64,000 bases of DNA from Paragordius varius (taxonomy: Eukaryota > Nematomorpha). The notes beneath the pieces were generated by a model. It worked only from the letters and a program-made list of their open reading frames with translations, was not told the DNA's origin and ran no database searches. Within the stretch, counting starts at the first letter, position 1. Each line of letters starts with the position of its first letter. The translations under genes were made by a program, and so were the position numbers. This document shows, piece after piece, positions 39,751 to 53,826 of this stretch. The stretch is taken from contig OZ176058.1 of NCBI GenBank assembly GCA_964247055.1, positions 3,906,001 to 3,970,000 on the forward strand. Direction: 5' to 3'.

Positions 39751-42700
39751 CAATCAAAAATATATTTTCAAAAATCAAATAATTTTTCCAACAATCAAAT
39801 TATGTTGTCTTTTAACTTTTTAGTGTTTCCAACAATCAAACATATATTTTCAACAATCAAATAATTTTACCAACAATCAAAATAAGATGCCCAATAGCTT
39901 TTTAGTGTTTCCAACAATCAAACATATATTTTCACAATCAAATAATTTTTACAACAATCAAAATATGTTTTCTTTTAACTTTTTAGTGTTTCCAACAATC
40001 AAACATATATTTTCAACAATCGAATATTTTTTCCAACAATCAAAATATGTTGCCCAATAGCTTTTTATTGTTTCCAACAATCAAACATATATTTTCAACA
40101 ATCAAATAATTTTTCAAACAATCAAAATATGTTGCCCAATAGCTTTTTAGTGTTTCCAACAATCAAACATATATTTTCAACAATCAAATAATTTTTCCAA
40201 CAATCAAAATATGTTGCCCAATAGCATTTAGTATTTCCAACAATCAAACATATATTTTCAACAATCAAATAATTTTTCCAACAATCAAAATATGTTGTCT
40301 TTTAACTTTTTATTGTTTCCAACAATCAAACATATATTTTCAAAAATCAAATAATTTTTCCAACAATCAAATTATGTTGTCTTTTAACTTTTTAGTGTTT
40401 CCAACAATCAAACATATATTTTCAACAATCAAATAATTTTACCAACAATCAAAATATGATGCCCAATAGCTTTTTAGTGTTTCCAACAATCAAACATATA
40501 TTTGCACAATCAAATAATTTTTACAACAATCAAAATATGTTTTCTTTTAACTTTTTAGTGTTTCCAACAATCAAACATATATTTTCAACAATCGAATAAT
40601 TTTTCAAACAATCAAAATATGTTGCCCAATAGCTTTTTAGTGTTTCCAACAATCAAACATATATTTTCAACAATCAAATAATTTTTCAAACAATCAAAAT
40701 ATGTTGCCCAATAGCTTTTTAGTGTTTCCAACAATCAAACATATATTTTCAACAATCAAATAATTTTTCCAACAAGCAAAATCTGTTGCCCAATAGCATT
40801 TAGTATTTCCAACAATCAAACATATATTTTCAACAATCAAATAATTTTTCCAACAATCAAAATATGTTTTGTTTTAACTTTTTAGTGTTTCCAACAATCA
40901 AACATATATTTTCAACAATCAAATAATTTTTCCAACAATCATAAAATGTTGCCCTATAGCTTTTTATTGTTTCCAACAAACAATTTATATTATCTTTTAA
41001 CTTTTTATTGTTTCCAACAATCAAACATATATCAACAATCAAAAAATTTTTCCACCAACCAAATTATGTTGTCTTTTAACTTTTTAGTGTTTCCAACAAT
41101 CAAACTTATATTTTCAACAATAAAATATTTTTTTCAACAATCAAAATATGTTTTCTTTTAACTTTTTAGTGTTTCCAACAATCAAACATATATTTTCAAC
41201 AATCAAATAATTTTAACAATCAAAATATGTTCCCCAATAGCTTTATAGTGGTCCCAACAATCAAACATATATTTTCAACAATCAAATAATTTTTGCAACA
41301 ATAAAAATATGTTGCCCAATAGCTTTTTAGTAATCCCAACAATCAAACATATATTTTCAACAATCAAATAATTTTTCCAACAATCAAAATATGTGCTTTT
41401 AACTTTTTATTGTTTCCAACAATCAAACATATATTTTCAACAATCAAATAATTTTTCCAACAATCATAATATGTTGCCCCATAGCTTTTTATTGTTTCCA
41501 ACAATCAAATTATATTATCTTTTAACTTTTTATTGTTTCCAACAATCAAACATATATTTTCAACAATCAAATAATTTTTACAACAATGAAATTATGTTTT
41601 CTTTTAACTTTTTATTGTCAACAATCAAACATATATTTTCAACAATCAAATAATATTTCCAAAAATCAAAATATGTTGCCCAATAGCTTCTTATTCCCAA
41701 CAATCAAACATATATTTTCAACAATCAAATAATTTTTCCAACAATCAAATTATGTTTTATTTTAACTTTTTAGTGTTTCCAACAATCAAACATATTTTTT
41801 CAACAATCAAATAATTTTTTCAACATTAATATGTTGCCCAATAGCTTTTTAGTGTTTCCAACAATCTAACATATATTTTCAACAATCAAATAATTTTTCC
41901 AAAAATAAAATTATGTTTCGTTTTTTAAGTGTTTCCAACAATCAAAAATATATTTTCAACAATCAAATAATTTTTGCAACAATCAAAATATATTTTCTTT
42001 TAACTTTTAGTGTTTCCACCAATCAAACATATATTTTCAACAATCAAATATTTTTTGAGACAATCAAAATATGTTGTCCAATAGCTTTTTAGTATTCCCA
42101 ACAATCAAACATATATTTTAAACAATCAAATAATATTTAGAACAATCAAAATATGTTTTCTTTTAACTTTTAATGTTTCCAACAATCAAACATATATTTT
42201 CAACAATCAAATAATTTTTCCAACAATCAAAATATGTTGCCCAATAGCTTTTTAGTATTCCCAACAAACAAACATATATTTTCAACAATCAAATAATTTT
42301 TCCAACAATCAAAATATGTTTTCTTTTAACTTAGTGTTTCCAACAATCAAACAAATATTTTCAACAATCAAATAATTTTTCCAACAATCAAAATATGTTG
42401 TCTTTTAACTTTTTAGTGTTTCCAACAATCAAACATATTTTTTCAACAATCAAATAATTTTTTCAACAATCATATGTTGCCCAATAGCTTTTTAGTGTTT
42501 CCATCAATCTAACATATATTTTCAACAATCAAATAATTTTCTAATTATGTTTTCTTTTTTTACTGTTTCCAATAATCAAACAAATATTTTCAACAATCAA
42601 ATAATTTTTGCAACAATCATAATATGTTGCCCAATAGCTTTTTAGTATTCCCAACAATCAAAAATATATTTTCAACAATCAAATAATTTTTCCATCAATC

Positions 42701-45700
42701 ATAATATGTTTTCTTTTAACTTTTAATGTTTCCAAAAATCAGACATATATTTTCAACAATCAAATAATTTTTCCAACAATCAAAATATGTTGTCTTTTAA
42801 CTTTTTATTGTTTCCAACAATCAAAAATATATTTTCAAAAATCAAATAATTTTTCCAACAATCAAATTATGTTGTCTTTTAACTTTTTAGTGTTTCCAAC
42901 AATCAAACATATATTTTCAACAATCAAATAATTTTACCAACAATCAAAATATGATGCCCAATAGCTTTTTAGTGTTTCCAACAATCAAACATATATTTTC
43001 ACAATCAAATAATTTTTACAACAATCAAAATATGTTTTCTTTTAACTTTTTAGTGTTTCCAACAATCAAACATATATTTTCAACAATCGAATATTTTTTC
43101 CAACAATCAAAATATGTTGCCCAATAGCTTTTTATTGTTTCCAACAATCAAACATATATTTTCAACAATCAAATAATTTTTCAAACAATCAAAATATGTT
43201 GCCCAATAGCTTTTTAGTGTTTCCAACAATCAAACATATATTTTCAACAATCAAATAATTTTTCCAACAATCAAAATATGTTGCCCAATAGCATTTAGTA
43301 TTTCCAACAATCAAACATATATTTTCAACAATCAAATAATTTTTCCAACAATCAAAATATGTTGTCTTTTAACTTTTTATTGTTTCCAACAATCAAACAT
43401 ATATTTTCAAAAATCAAATAATTTTTCCAACAATCAAATTATGTTGTCTTTTAACTTTTTAGTGTTTCCAACAATCAAACATATATTTTCAACAATCAAA
43501 TAATTTTACCAACAATCAAAATATGATGCCCAATAGCTTTTTAGTGTTTCCAACAATCAAACATATATTTGCACAATCTAATTTTTACAACAATCAAAAT
43601 ATGTTTTCTTTTAACTTTTTAGTGTTTCCAACAATCAAACATATATTTTCAACAATCGAATAATTTTTCAAACAATCAAAATATGTTGCCCAATAGCTTT
43701 TTAGTGTTTCCAACAATCAAACATATATTTTCAACAATCAAATAATTTTTCCAACAAGCAAAATCTGTTGCCCAATAGCATTTAGTATTTCCAACAATCA
43801 AACATATATTTTCAACAATCAAATAATTTTTCCAACAATCAAAATATGTTTTGTTTTAACTTTTTAGTGTTTCCAACAATCAAACATATATTTTCAACAA
43901 TCAAATAATTTTTCCAACAATCATAAAATGTTGCCCTATAGCTTTTTATTGTTTCCAACAAACAATTTATATTATCTTTTAACTTTTTATTGTTTCCAAC
44001 AATCAAACATATATCAACAATCAAAAAATTTTTCCACCAACCAAATTATGTTGTCTTTTAACTTTTTAGTGTTTCCAACAATCAAACTTATATTTTCAAC
44101 AATAAAATATTTTTTTCAACAATCAAAATATGTTTTCTTTTAACTTTTTAGTGTTTCCAACAATCAAACATATATTTTCAACAATCAAATAATTTTAACA
44201 ATCAAAATATGTTCCCCAATAGCTTTATAGTGGTCCCAACAATCAAACATATATTTTCAACAATCAAATAATTTTTGCAACAATAAAAATATGTTGCCCA
44301 ATAGCTTTTTAGTAATCCCAACAATCAAACATATATTTTCAACAATCAAATAATTTTTCCAACAATCAAAATATGTGCTTTTAACTTTTTATTGTTTCCA
44401 ACAATCAAACATATATTTTCAACAATCAAATAATTTTTCCAACAATCATAATATGTTGCCCCATAGCTTTTTATTGTTTCCAACAATCAAATTATATTAT
44501 CTTTTAACTTTTTATTGTTTCCAACAATCAAACATATATTTTCAACAATCAAATAATTTTTACAACAATGAAATTATGTTTTCTTTTAACTTTTTATTGT
44601 CAACAATCAAAAATATATTTTCAACAATCAAATAATATTTCCAAAAATCAAAATATGTTGCCCAATAGCTTCTTATTCCCAACAATCAAACATATATTTT
44701 CAACAATCAAATAATTTTTCCAACAATCAAATTATGTTTTATTTTAACTTTTTAGTGTTTCCAACAATCAAACATATTTTTTCAACAATCAAATAATTTT
44801 TTCAACATTAATATGTTGCCCAATAGCTTTTTAGTGTTTCCAACAATCTAACATATATTTTCAACAATCAAATAATTTTTCCAAAAATAAAATTATGTTT
44901 CGTTTTTTAAGTGTTTCCAACAATCAAAAATATGTTTCCACCAATCAAACATATATTTTCAACAATCAAATATTTTTTGAGACAATCAAAATATGTTGTC
45001 CAATAGCTTTTTAGTATTCCCAACAATCAAACATATATTTTAAACAATCAAATAATATTTAGAACAATCAAAATATGTTTTCTTTTAACTTTTAATGTTT
45101 CCAACAATCAAACATATATTATCAACAATCAAATAATTTTTCCAACAATCAAAATATGTTGCCCAATAGCTTTTTAGTATTCCCAACAAACAAACATATA
45201 TTTTCAACAATCAAATAATTTTTCCAACAATCAAAATATGTTTTCTTTTAACTTAGTGTTTCCAACAATCAAACAAATATTTTCAACAATCAAATAATTT
45301 TTCCAACAATCAAAATATGTTGTCTTTTAACTTTTTAGTGTTTCCAACAATCAAACATATTTTTTCAACAATCAAATAATTTTTTCAACAATCATATGTT
45401 GCCCAATAGCTTTTTAGTGTTTCCATCAATCTAACATATATTTTCAACAATCAAATAATTTTCTAATTATGTTTTCTTTTTTTACTGTTTCCAATAATCA
45501 AACAAATATTTTCAACAATCAAATAATTTTTGCAACAATCATAATATGTTGCCCAATAGCTTTTTAGTATTCCCAACAATCAAAAATATATTTTCAACAA
45601 TCAAATAATTTTTCCATCAATCATAATATGTTTTCTTTTAACTTTTAATGTTTCCAACAATCAGACATATATTTTCAACAATCAAATAATTTTTCCAACA
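39751..45700. repeat. About 3-kb duplicated higher-order unit, two copies
   Basis: The block starting near 39751 returns near 42818. The offset is 3,067 at the left, 2,982 after loss of one monomer in the second copy around 43.7 kb, and 2,922 at the right after a 60-bp deletion near 44930. Landmarks are AATCTGTTGCCC near 40780 and 43763, GTTTTGTTTTAAC at 40865 and 43847, and CAAACAATTTATATT near 40978 and 43960. The copies are close but carry several single-base differences. Confidence 0.87.
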
Positions 45701-47600
45701 ATCAAAATATGTTGTCTTTTAACTTTTTATTGTTTCCAACAATCAAACATATATTTTCAAAAATCAAATAATTTTTCCAACAATCAAAATATGTTGCCCA
45801 ATAGCTTTTTAGTGTTCCCAACAATCAAACATATATTTTCAACAATCAAATAATTTTTCCAACAATCAAATTATGTTTTCTTTTAACTTTTTAGAGTTTC
45901 CAACAATCAAACATATTTTTTCAACTATCAAATAATTTTTTCAACAATCATATGTTGCCCAATAGCTTTTTAGTGTTTCCAACAATCAAACATATATTTT
46001 CAACAATCAAATAATTTTTCCAACAATCAAAATATGTTGTCTTTTAACTTTTTATTGTTTCCAATCAAACATATATTTTCAACAATCAAATAATATTTCC
46101 ACCAATCAAAATATGTTGCCCAACAGCTTTTTAGTATTCCCAACAATCAAACATATATTTTCAACAATCAAATAATTTTTCCAACAATCAAAATATGTTT
46201 TCTTTTAACTTTTAGTGTTTCCAACAATCATACATATATTTTCAACAATCAAATAATTTTTCCAACAATCAAAATATGTTGCCCAATAGCTTTTTAGTAT
46301 TCCCAACAAACAAACATATATTTTCAACAATCAAATAATTTTTCCAACAATCAAAATATGTTTTCTTTTAACTGTTTAGTGTTTCCAACAATCAAACATA
46401 TATTTTCAACAATCAAATAATTTTTGCAACAATAAAAATATGTTGCCCAATAGCTTTTTAGTATTCCCAACAATCAAACATATATTTTCAACAATCAAAT
46501 AATTTTTCCAACAATCAAAATATGTGCTTTTAACTTTTTATTGTTTCCAACAATCAAACATATATTTTCAACAATCAAATAATTTTTTCAACAATCATAT
46601 GTTGCCCAATAGCTTTTTAGTGTTTCCATCAATCTAACATATATTTTCAACAATCAAATAATTTTCTAATTATGTTTTCTTTTTTTACTGTTTCCAATAA
46701 TCAAACAAATATTTTCAACAATCAAATAATTTTTGCAACAATCATAATATGTTGCCCAATAGCTTTTTAGTATTCCCAACAATCAAAAATATATTTTCAA
46801 CAATCAAATAATTTTTCCATCAATCAAAATATGTTGTCTTTTAACTTTTTATTGTTTCCAATCAAACATATATTTTCAACAATCAAATAATATTTCCACC
46901 AATCAAAATATGTTGCCCAATAGCTTTTTAGTATTCCCAACAATCAAACATATATTTTCAACAATCAAATAATTTTCTAATTATGTTTTCTTTTTTTACT
47001 GTTTCCAATAATCAAACAAATATTTTCAACAATCAAATAATTTTTTCAACAATCATATGTTGCCCAATAGCTTTTTAGTGTTTCCAACAATCAAACATAT
47101 ATTTTCAACAATCAAATAATTTTTCCAACAATCAAAATATGTTGTCTTTTAACTTTTTATTGTTTCCAATCAAACATATATTTTCAACAATCAAATAATA
47201 TTTCCACCAATCAAAATATGTTGCCCAATAGCTTTTTAGTATTCCCAACAATCAAACATATATTTTCAACAATCAAATAATTTTTCCAACAATCAAAATA
47301 TGTTTTCTTTTAACTTTTAGTGTTTCCAACAATCATACATATATTTTCAACAATCAAATAATTTTTCCAACAATCAAAATATGTTGCCCAATAGCTTTTT
47401 AGTATTCCCAACAAACAAACATATATTTTCAACAATCAAATAATTTTTCCAACAATCAAAATATGTTTTCTTTTAACTGTTTAGTGTTTCCAACAATCAA
47501 ACATATATTTTCAACAATCAAATAATTTTAACAATCAAAATATGTTCCCCAATAGCTTTATAGTGGTCCCAACAATCAAACATATATTTTCAACAATCAA
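45701..47600. repeat. Shuffled short satellite units
   Basis: A small module with a 3-bp-short monomer (GTTTCCAATCAAAC) followed by AATATTTCCACCAATC occurs at 46061, 46858 and 47166, at spacings of 797 and 308 bp. It is interleaved with TTTCTAATTATG and ATCATATGTTGCCC variants. This looks like several small unequal exchanges in a short stretch. The same short monomer returns near 52772. No gene is seen. Confidence 0.78.
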
Positions 47601-50190
47601 ATAATTTTTGCAACAATAAAAATATGTTGCCCAATAGCTTTTTAGTATTCCCAACAATCAAACATATATTTTCAACAATCAAATAATTTTTCCAACAATG
47701 AAAATATGTGCTTTTAACTTTTTATTGTTTCCAACAATCAAACATATATTTTCAACAATCAAATAATTTTTCCAACAATCATAATATGTTGCCCCATAGC
47801 TTTTATTGTTTCCAACAATCAAATTATATTATCTTTTAACTTTTTATTGTTTCCAACAATAAAACATATATTTTCAACAATCAAATAATTTTTCCAACAA
47901 TGAAATTATGTTTTCTTTTAACTTTTTATTGTCAACAATCAAACATATATTTTCAACAATCAAATAATATTTCCAAAAATCAAAATATGTTGCCCAATAG
48001 CTTCTTATTCCCAACAATCAAACATATATTTTCAACAATCAAATAATTTTTCCAACAATCAAATTATGTTTTATTTTAACTTTTTAGTGTTTCGAACAAT
48101 CAAACATATTTTTTCAACAATCAAATAATTTTTTCAACATTAATATGTTGCCCAATAGCTTTTTAGTGTTTCCAACAATCTAACATATATTTTCAACAAT
48201 CAAATAATTTTTCCAAAACTAAAATTATGTTTCGTTTTTTAGTGTTTCCACCAATCAAACATATATTTTCAACAATCAAATAATTTTTGAAACAATCAAA
48301 ATATGTTGCCCAATAGCTTTTTAGTATTCCCAACAATCAAACATATATTTTCAACAATCAAATAATATTTAGAACAATCAAAATATGTTTTCTTTTAACT
48401 TTTAGTGTTTCCAACAATCAAACATATATTTTCAACAATCAAATAATTTTTCCAACAATCAAAATATGTTGCCCAATAGCTTTTTAGTATTCCCAACAAA
48501 CACACATATATTTTCAACAATCAAATAATTTTTCCAACAATCAAAATATGTTTTCTTTTAACTTTTAGTGTTTCCAAAAACTAAACATATATTTTCAACA
48601 ATCAAATAATTTTTCCAACAATCAAAATATGTTGTCTTTTAACTTTTTAGTGTTTCCAACAATCAAACATATTTTTTCAACAATCAAATAATTTTTTCAA
48701 CAATCATATGTTGCCCAATAGCTTTTTAGTGTTTCCATCAATCTAACATATATTTTCAACAATCAAATAATTTTCTAATTATGTTTTCTTTTTTTAGTGT
48801 TTCCAACAAACAGACAAATATTTTCAACAATCAAATAATTTTTGCAACAATCATAATATGTTGCCCAATAGCTTTTTAGTATTCCCAACAATCAAAAATA
48901 TATTTTCAACAATCAAATAATTTTTCCAACAATCAAAATATGTTTTCTTTTAACTTTTAGTGTTTCCAACAATCAGACATATATTTTCAACAATCTAATA
49001 ATTTTTCCAACAATCAAAATTTGTTGTCTTTTAACTTTTTATTGTTTCCAACAATCAAAAATATATTTTCAAAAATCAAATAATTTTTCCAACAATCAAA
49101 TTATGTTGTCTTTTAACTTTTTAGTGTTTCCAACAATCAAACATATATTTTCAACAATCAAATAATTTTACCAACAATCAAAATATGATGCCCAATAGCT
49201 TTTTAGTGTTTCCAACAATCAAACATATATTTGCACAATCAAATAATTTTTACAACAATCAAAATATGTTTTCTTTTAACTTTTTAGTGTTTTCAACAAT
49301 CAAACATATATTTTCAACAATCGAATATTTTTTCCAACAATCAAAATATGTTGCCCAATAGCTTTTTATTGTTTCCAACAATCAAACATATATTTTCAAC
49401 AATCAAATAATTTTTCAAACAATCAAAATATGTTGCCCAATAGCTTTTTAGTGTTTCCAACAATCAAACATATATTTTCAACAATCAAATAATTTTCCAA
49501 CAATCAAAATATGTTGCCCAATAGCATTTAGTATTTCCAACAATCAAACATATATTTTCAACAATTAAATAATTTTTCCAACAATCAAAATATGTTGTCT
49601 TTTAACTTTTTATTGTTTCCAACAATCAAACATATATTTTCAAAAATCAAATAATTTTTCCAACAATCAAATTATGTTGTCTTTTAACTTTTTAGTGTTT
49701 CCAACAATCAAACATATATTTTCAACAATCAAATAATTTTACCAACAATCAAAATATGATGCCCAATAGCTTTTTAGTGTTTCCAACAATCAAACAAATA
49801 TTTGCACAATCAAATAATTTTTACAACAATCAAAATATGTTTTCTTTTAACTTTTTAGTGTTTCCAACACTCAAACATATATTTTCAACAATCAAATAAT
49901 TTTTCAAACAATCAAAATATGTTGCCCAATAGCTTTTTAGTGTTTCCAACAATCAAACATATATTTTCAACAATCAAATAATTTTTCAAACAATCAAAAT
50001 ATGTTGCCCAATAGCTTTTTAGTGTTTCCAACAATCAAACATATATTTTCAACAATCAAATAATTTTTCCAACAAGCAAAATCTGTTGCCCAATAGCATT
50101 TAGTATTTCCAACAATCAAACATATATTTTCAACAATCAAATAATTTTTCCAACAATCAAAATATGTTTTCTTTTAACTTTTTAGTGTTT
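47601..50190. repeat. Satellite, further copy of the higher-order unit
   Basis: Carries the order seen at 31.7-39.7 kb: GTGCTTTTAAC, the CGTTTTTTAG variant, CTTCTTATTCCC at 48001 and CAATCAGACATAT at 48973. Spacing to the neighbouring marker copies is 3,332 bp (from 44669) and 3,408 bp (to 51409). No gene is seen. Confidence 0.78.
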
Positions 50191-51129
50191 CCAACAATCA
50201 AACATATATTTTCAACAATCAAATAATTTTTCCAACAATCATAAAATGTTGCCCCATAGCTTTTTATTGTTTCCAACAATCAAATTATATTATCTTTAAC
50301 TTTTTATTGTTTCCAACAATCAAACATATATCAACAATCAAAAAATTTTTCCACCAACCAAATTATGTTGTCTTTTAACTTTTTAGTGTTTCCAACAATC
50401 AAACTTATATTTTCAACAATAAAATATTTTTTTCAACAATCAAAATATGTTTTCTTTTAACTTTTTAGTGTTTCCAACAATCAAACATATATTTTCAACA
50501 ATCAAATAATTTTAACAATCAAAATATGTTCCCCAATAGCTTTATAGTGGTCCCAACAATCAAACATATATTTTCAACAATCAAATAATTTTTGCAACAA
50601 TAAAAATATGTTGCCCAATAGCTTTTTAGTAATCCCAACAATCAAACATATATTTTCAACAATCAAATAATTTTTCCAACAATCATAAAATGTTGCCCCA
50701 TAGCTTTTTATTGTTTCCAACAATCAAATTATATTATCTTTAACTTTTTATTGTTTCCAACAATCAAACATATATCAACAATCAAAAAATTTTTCCACCA
50801 ACCAAATTATGTTGTCTTTTAACTTTTTAGTGTTTCCAACAATCAAACTTATATTTTCAACAATAAAATATTTTTTTCAACAATCAAAATATGTTTTCTT
50901 TTAACTTTTTAGTGTTTCCAACAATCAAACATATATTTTCAACAATCAAATAATTTTAACAATCAAAATATGTTCCCCAATAGCTTTATAGTGGTCCCAA
51001 CAATCAAACATATATTTTCAACAATCAAATAATTTTTGCAACAATAAAAATATGTTGCCCAATAGCTTTTTAGTAATCCCAACAATCAAACATATATTTT
51101 CAACAATCAAATAATTTTTCCAACAATCA
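50191..51129. repeat. 444-bp tandem duplication
   Basis: 50191-50685 repeats as 50635-51129 at an offset of 444 bp. A private one-base deletion (TATCTTTAAC instead of TATCTTTTAAC) is present in both copies, near 50290 and 50734, as is TAATCCCAAC. The sharing of this rare change shows direct duplication. The match ends where ATCATAAAATG becomes ATCAAAATATG. Confidence 0.92.
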
Positions 51130-53349
51130 AAATATGTGCTTTTAACTTTTTATTGTTTCCAACAATCAAATAATTTTTCCAACAATCATAATATGTTGCC
51201 CCATAGCTTTTTATTGTTTCCAAAAATCAAATTATATTATCTTTTAACTTTTTATTGTTTCCAACAATCAAACATATATTTTCAACAATCAAATAATTTT
51301 TACAACAATGAAATTATGTTTTCTTTTAACTTTTTATTGTCAACAATCAAACATATATTTTCAACAATCAAATAATATTTCCAAAAATCAAAATATGTTG
51401 CCCAATAGCTTCTTATTCCCAACAATCAAACATATATTTTCAACAATCAAATAATTTTTCCAACAATCAAATTATGTTTTATTTTATCTTTTTAGTGTTT
51501 CCAACAATCAAACATATTTTTTCAACAATGAAATAATTTTTTCAACATTAATATGTTGCCCAATAGCTTTTTAGTGTTTCCAACAATCTAACATATATTT
51601 TCAACAATCAAATAATTTTTCCAAAAATAAAATTATGTTTCGTTTTTTAAGTGTTTCCAACAATCAAACATATATTTTCAACAATCAAATAATTTTTGCA
51701 ACAATCAAAATATATTTTCTTTTAACTTTTAGTGTTTCCACCAATCAAACATATATTTTCAACAATCAAATAATTTTTGAGACAATCAAAATATGTTGCC
51801 CAATAGCTTTTTAGTATTCCCAACAATCAAACATATATTTTAAACAATCAAATAATATTTAGAACAATCAAAATATGTTTTCTTTTAACTTTTAATGTTT
51901 CCAACAATCAAACATATATTTTCAACAATCAAATAATTTTTCCAACAATCAAAATATGTTGCCCAATAGCTTTTTATTCCCAACAAACAAACATATATTT
52001 TCAACAATCAAATAATTTTTCCAACAATCAAAATATGTTTTCTTTTAACTTAGTGTTTCCAACAATCAAACAAATATTTTCAACAATCAAATAATTTTTC
52101 CAACAATCAAAATATGTTGTCTTTTAACTTTTTAGTGTTTCCAACAATCAAACATATTTTTTCACCAATCAAATAATTTTTTCAACAATCATATGTTGCC
52201 CAATAGCTTTTTAGTGTTTCCATCAATCTAACATATATTTCAATCAAATAATTTTCTAATTATGTTTTCTTTTTTTACTGTTTCCAATAATCAAACAAAT
52301 ATTTTCAACAATCAAATAATTTTTGCAACAATCATAATATGTTGCCCAATAGCTTTTTAGTATTCCCAACAATCAAAAATATATTTTCAACAATCAAATA
52401 ATTTTTCCATCAATCAAAATATGTTGTCTTTTAACTTTTTATTGTTTCCAACAATCAAACATATATTTTCAAAAATCAAATAATTTTTCCAACAATCAAA
52501 ATATGTTGCCCAATAGCTTTTTAGTGTTCCCAACAATCAAACATATATTTTCAACAATCAAATAATTTTTCCAACAATCAAATTATTTTTCTTTTAACTT
52601 TTTAGAGTTTCCAACAATCAAACATATTTTTTCAACTATCAAATAATTTTTTCAACAATCATATGTTGCCCAATAGCTTTTTAGTGTTTCCAACAATCAA
52701 ACATATATTTTCAACAATCAAATAATTTTTCCAACAATCAAAATATGTTGTCTTTTAACTTTTTATTGTTTCCAATCAAACATATATTTTCAACAATCAA
52801 ATAATATTTCCAACAATCAAAATATGTTGCCCAATAGCTTTTTAGTATTCCCAACAATCAAACATATATTTTCAACAATCAAATAATTTTTCCAACAATC
52901 AAAATATGTTTTCTTTTAACTTTTAGTGTTTCCAACAATTATACATATATTTTCAACAATCAAATAATTTTTCCAACAATCAAAATATGTTGCCCAATAG
53001 CTTTTTAGTATTCCCAACAAACAAACATATATTTTCAACAATCAAATAATTTTTCCAACAATCAAAATATGTTTTCTTTTAACTTTTAGTGTTTCCAACA
53101 ATCAAACATATATTTTCAACAATCAAATAATTTTTCCAACAATCAAAATATGTTGTCTTTTAACTTTTTATTGTTTCCCACAATCAAATAATTTTTTCAA
53201 CAATCAAATTATGTTGTCTACTTTTTGGTGTTTCGAACAATCAAACATATTTTTTCAACAATCAAATAATTTTTCCAACAATCATAAAATGTTGCCCCAT
53301 AGCTTTTTATTGTTTCCAACAATCAAATTATATTATCTTTTAACTTTTT
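51130..53349. repeat. Satellite left of the LINE
   Basis: Ordinary satellite with CTTCTTATTCCC at 51409 and the short GTTTCCAATC monomer near 52772. From about 52.8 kb it is colinear with 61.5 kb onward (offset 8,687, then 8,684 after a 3-bp change). It includes the otherwise unique CTACTTTTTGGTGTTTCG stretch at 53218, which returns at 61902. Confidence 0.8.
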
Positions 53350-53368
53350 ATTGTTTCCAACAATCAAA
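53350..53368 (+). repeat. Target-site duplication, left copy (19 bp)
   Basis: The sequence attgtttccaacaatcaaa directly precedes the LINE and is repeated perfectly right after it at 56762-56780. It spans one CAACAATCAAA motif of the satellite. The bases just outside do not match (T at 53349 against A at 56761), so the duplication is 19 bp. Confidence 0.93.
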
Positions 53369-53826
53369 AAAACATCTGATTTGTACGCGCGCGAGTTCGT
53401 ACATTACACAAAAGAAAAAATTCTAAATTCTTATCTATTTATCTTCAAAGTTTATTCTATCTTTTATCACTTATCCTATACTTTAAATTTTTGTTATAAC
53501 ATACCTATTCCCATTTTGTTTTTGGACGTAGGACTTACCGTTGGCCTTTTCCCATAATTTGCCTATTAATATTCTCTTAAATATATAGATCGTATTCTTG
53601 GATAAGTATTGTAGCACTATTTATTTTTATTTTTTACTATGACACATAAAATAACCCTTGATTTATATTGTTTTATACATAATTTTTGCTTTAATTCTTT
53701 TTATTGCGAAATATAATTTCCGTTTATACCTATAGCCTAGGTTTTTTTTTTAACATCTATCAATTTGTCATAATTAGTTCGACACTTCAATTTTATTATT
53801 TTATTTTGTTTGTTTAAAGCTGTCAA
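53369..53826 (+). other. LINE 5' untranslated region
   Basis: About 458 bp between the satellite junction and the ORF. It is AT-rich but not satellite. It begins AAAACATCTGATTTGTACG. An imperfect dyad lies at 53383-53402, with arms GTACG and CGTAC around a CG-rich 10-base centre. The rest has no long open frame of its own. An open frame at 53351-53557 starts in satellite and crosses the junction, so I do not treat it as a gene. An in-frame TAA at 53815-53817 lies 12 bp upstream of the ORF start. LINE 5' regions often hold an internal promoter; I cannot identify one by motif. Confidence 0.8.
53383..53402 (+). promoter_or_regulatory. Short CG-rich dyad near the LINE 5' end
   Basis: Arms GTACG (53383-53387) and CGTAC (53398-53402) flank a 10-base centre beginning CGCGCGAG. 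It starts 14 bp inside the element and is the most CpG-dense spot outside the ORF in an otherwise CpG-poor window. It could be a hairpin in the 5' RNA or part of an internal promoter. This is inference, and a 5-bp stem can occur by chance. Confidence 0.25.

Larger units (their letters stand above)
1..53368. repeat. 82-bp AT-rich satellite array, left part
   Basis: Continuous head-to-tail tandem repeat of an 82-bp monomer, roughly 650 copies, running in from the window edge and stopping at the LINE. Each monomer carries three CAACAATCAAA motifs spaced 41, 22 and 19 bp apart. All copies read in one direction; I saw no inverted block. Monomer types differ mainly in the segment after ATATGTT: GCCCAATAGC, TTCTTTTAAC, GTCTTTTAAC, GCCCAATAGCATTTAG, CCCCAATAGCTTTATAG and a short GCTTTTAAC form. 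Their recurring order defines kilobase-scale higher-order repeats listed separately. No gene, RNA gene or other mobile element is visible in this stretch. The many short open frames are translations of the repeat itself. A chromosomal role (centromeric, pericentromeric or subtelomeric) is plausible but not shown by the sequence. Confidence 0.98.

Noticed and set aside
1-53368. CRISPR-like array
   Set aside because: The short direct repeats have spacers that are themselves repeated, with no unique spacers, leader or cas genes. The context is eukaryotic.
53351-53557. 68-codon open frame at the LINE 5' end
   Set aside because: It starts in the satellite and crosses the insertion junction, so it cannot belong to either. 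No recognisable domain.
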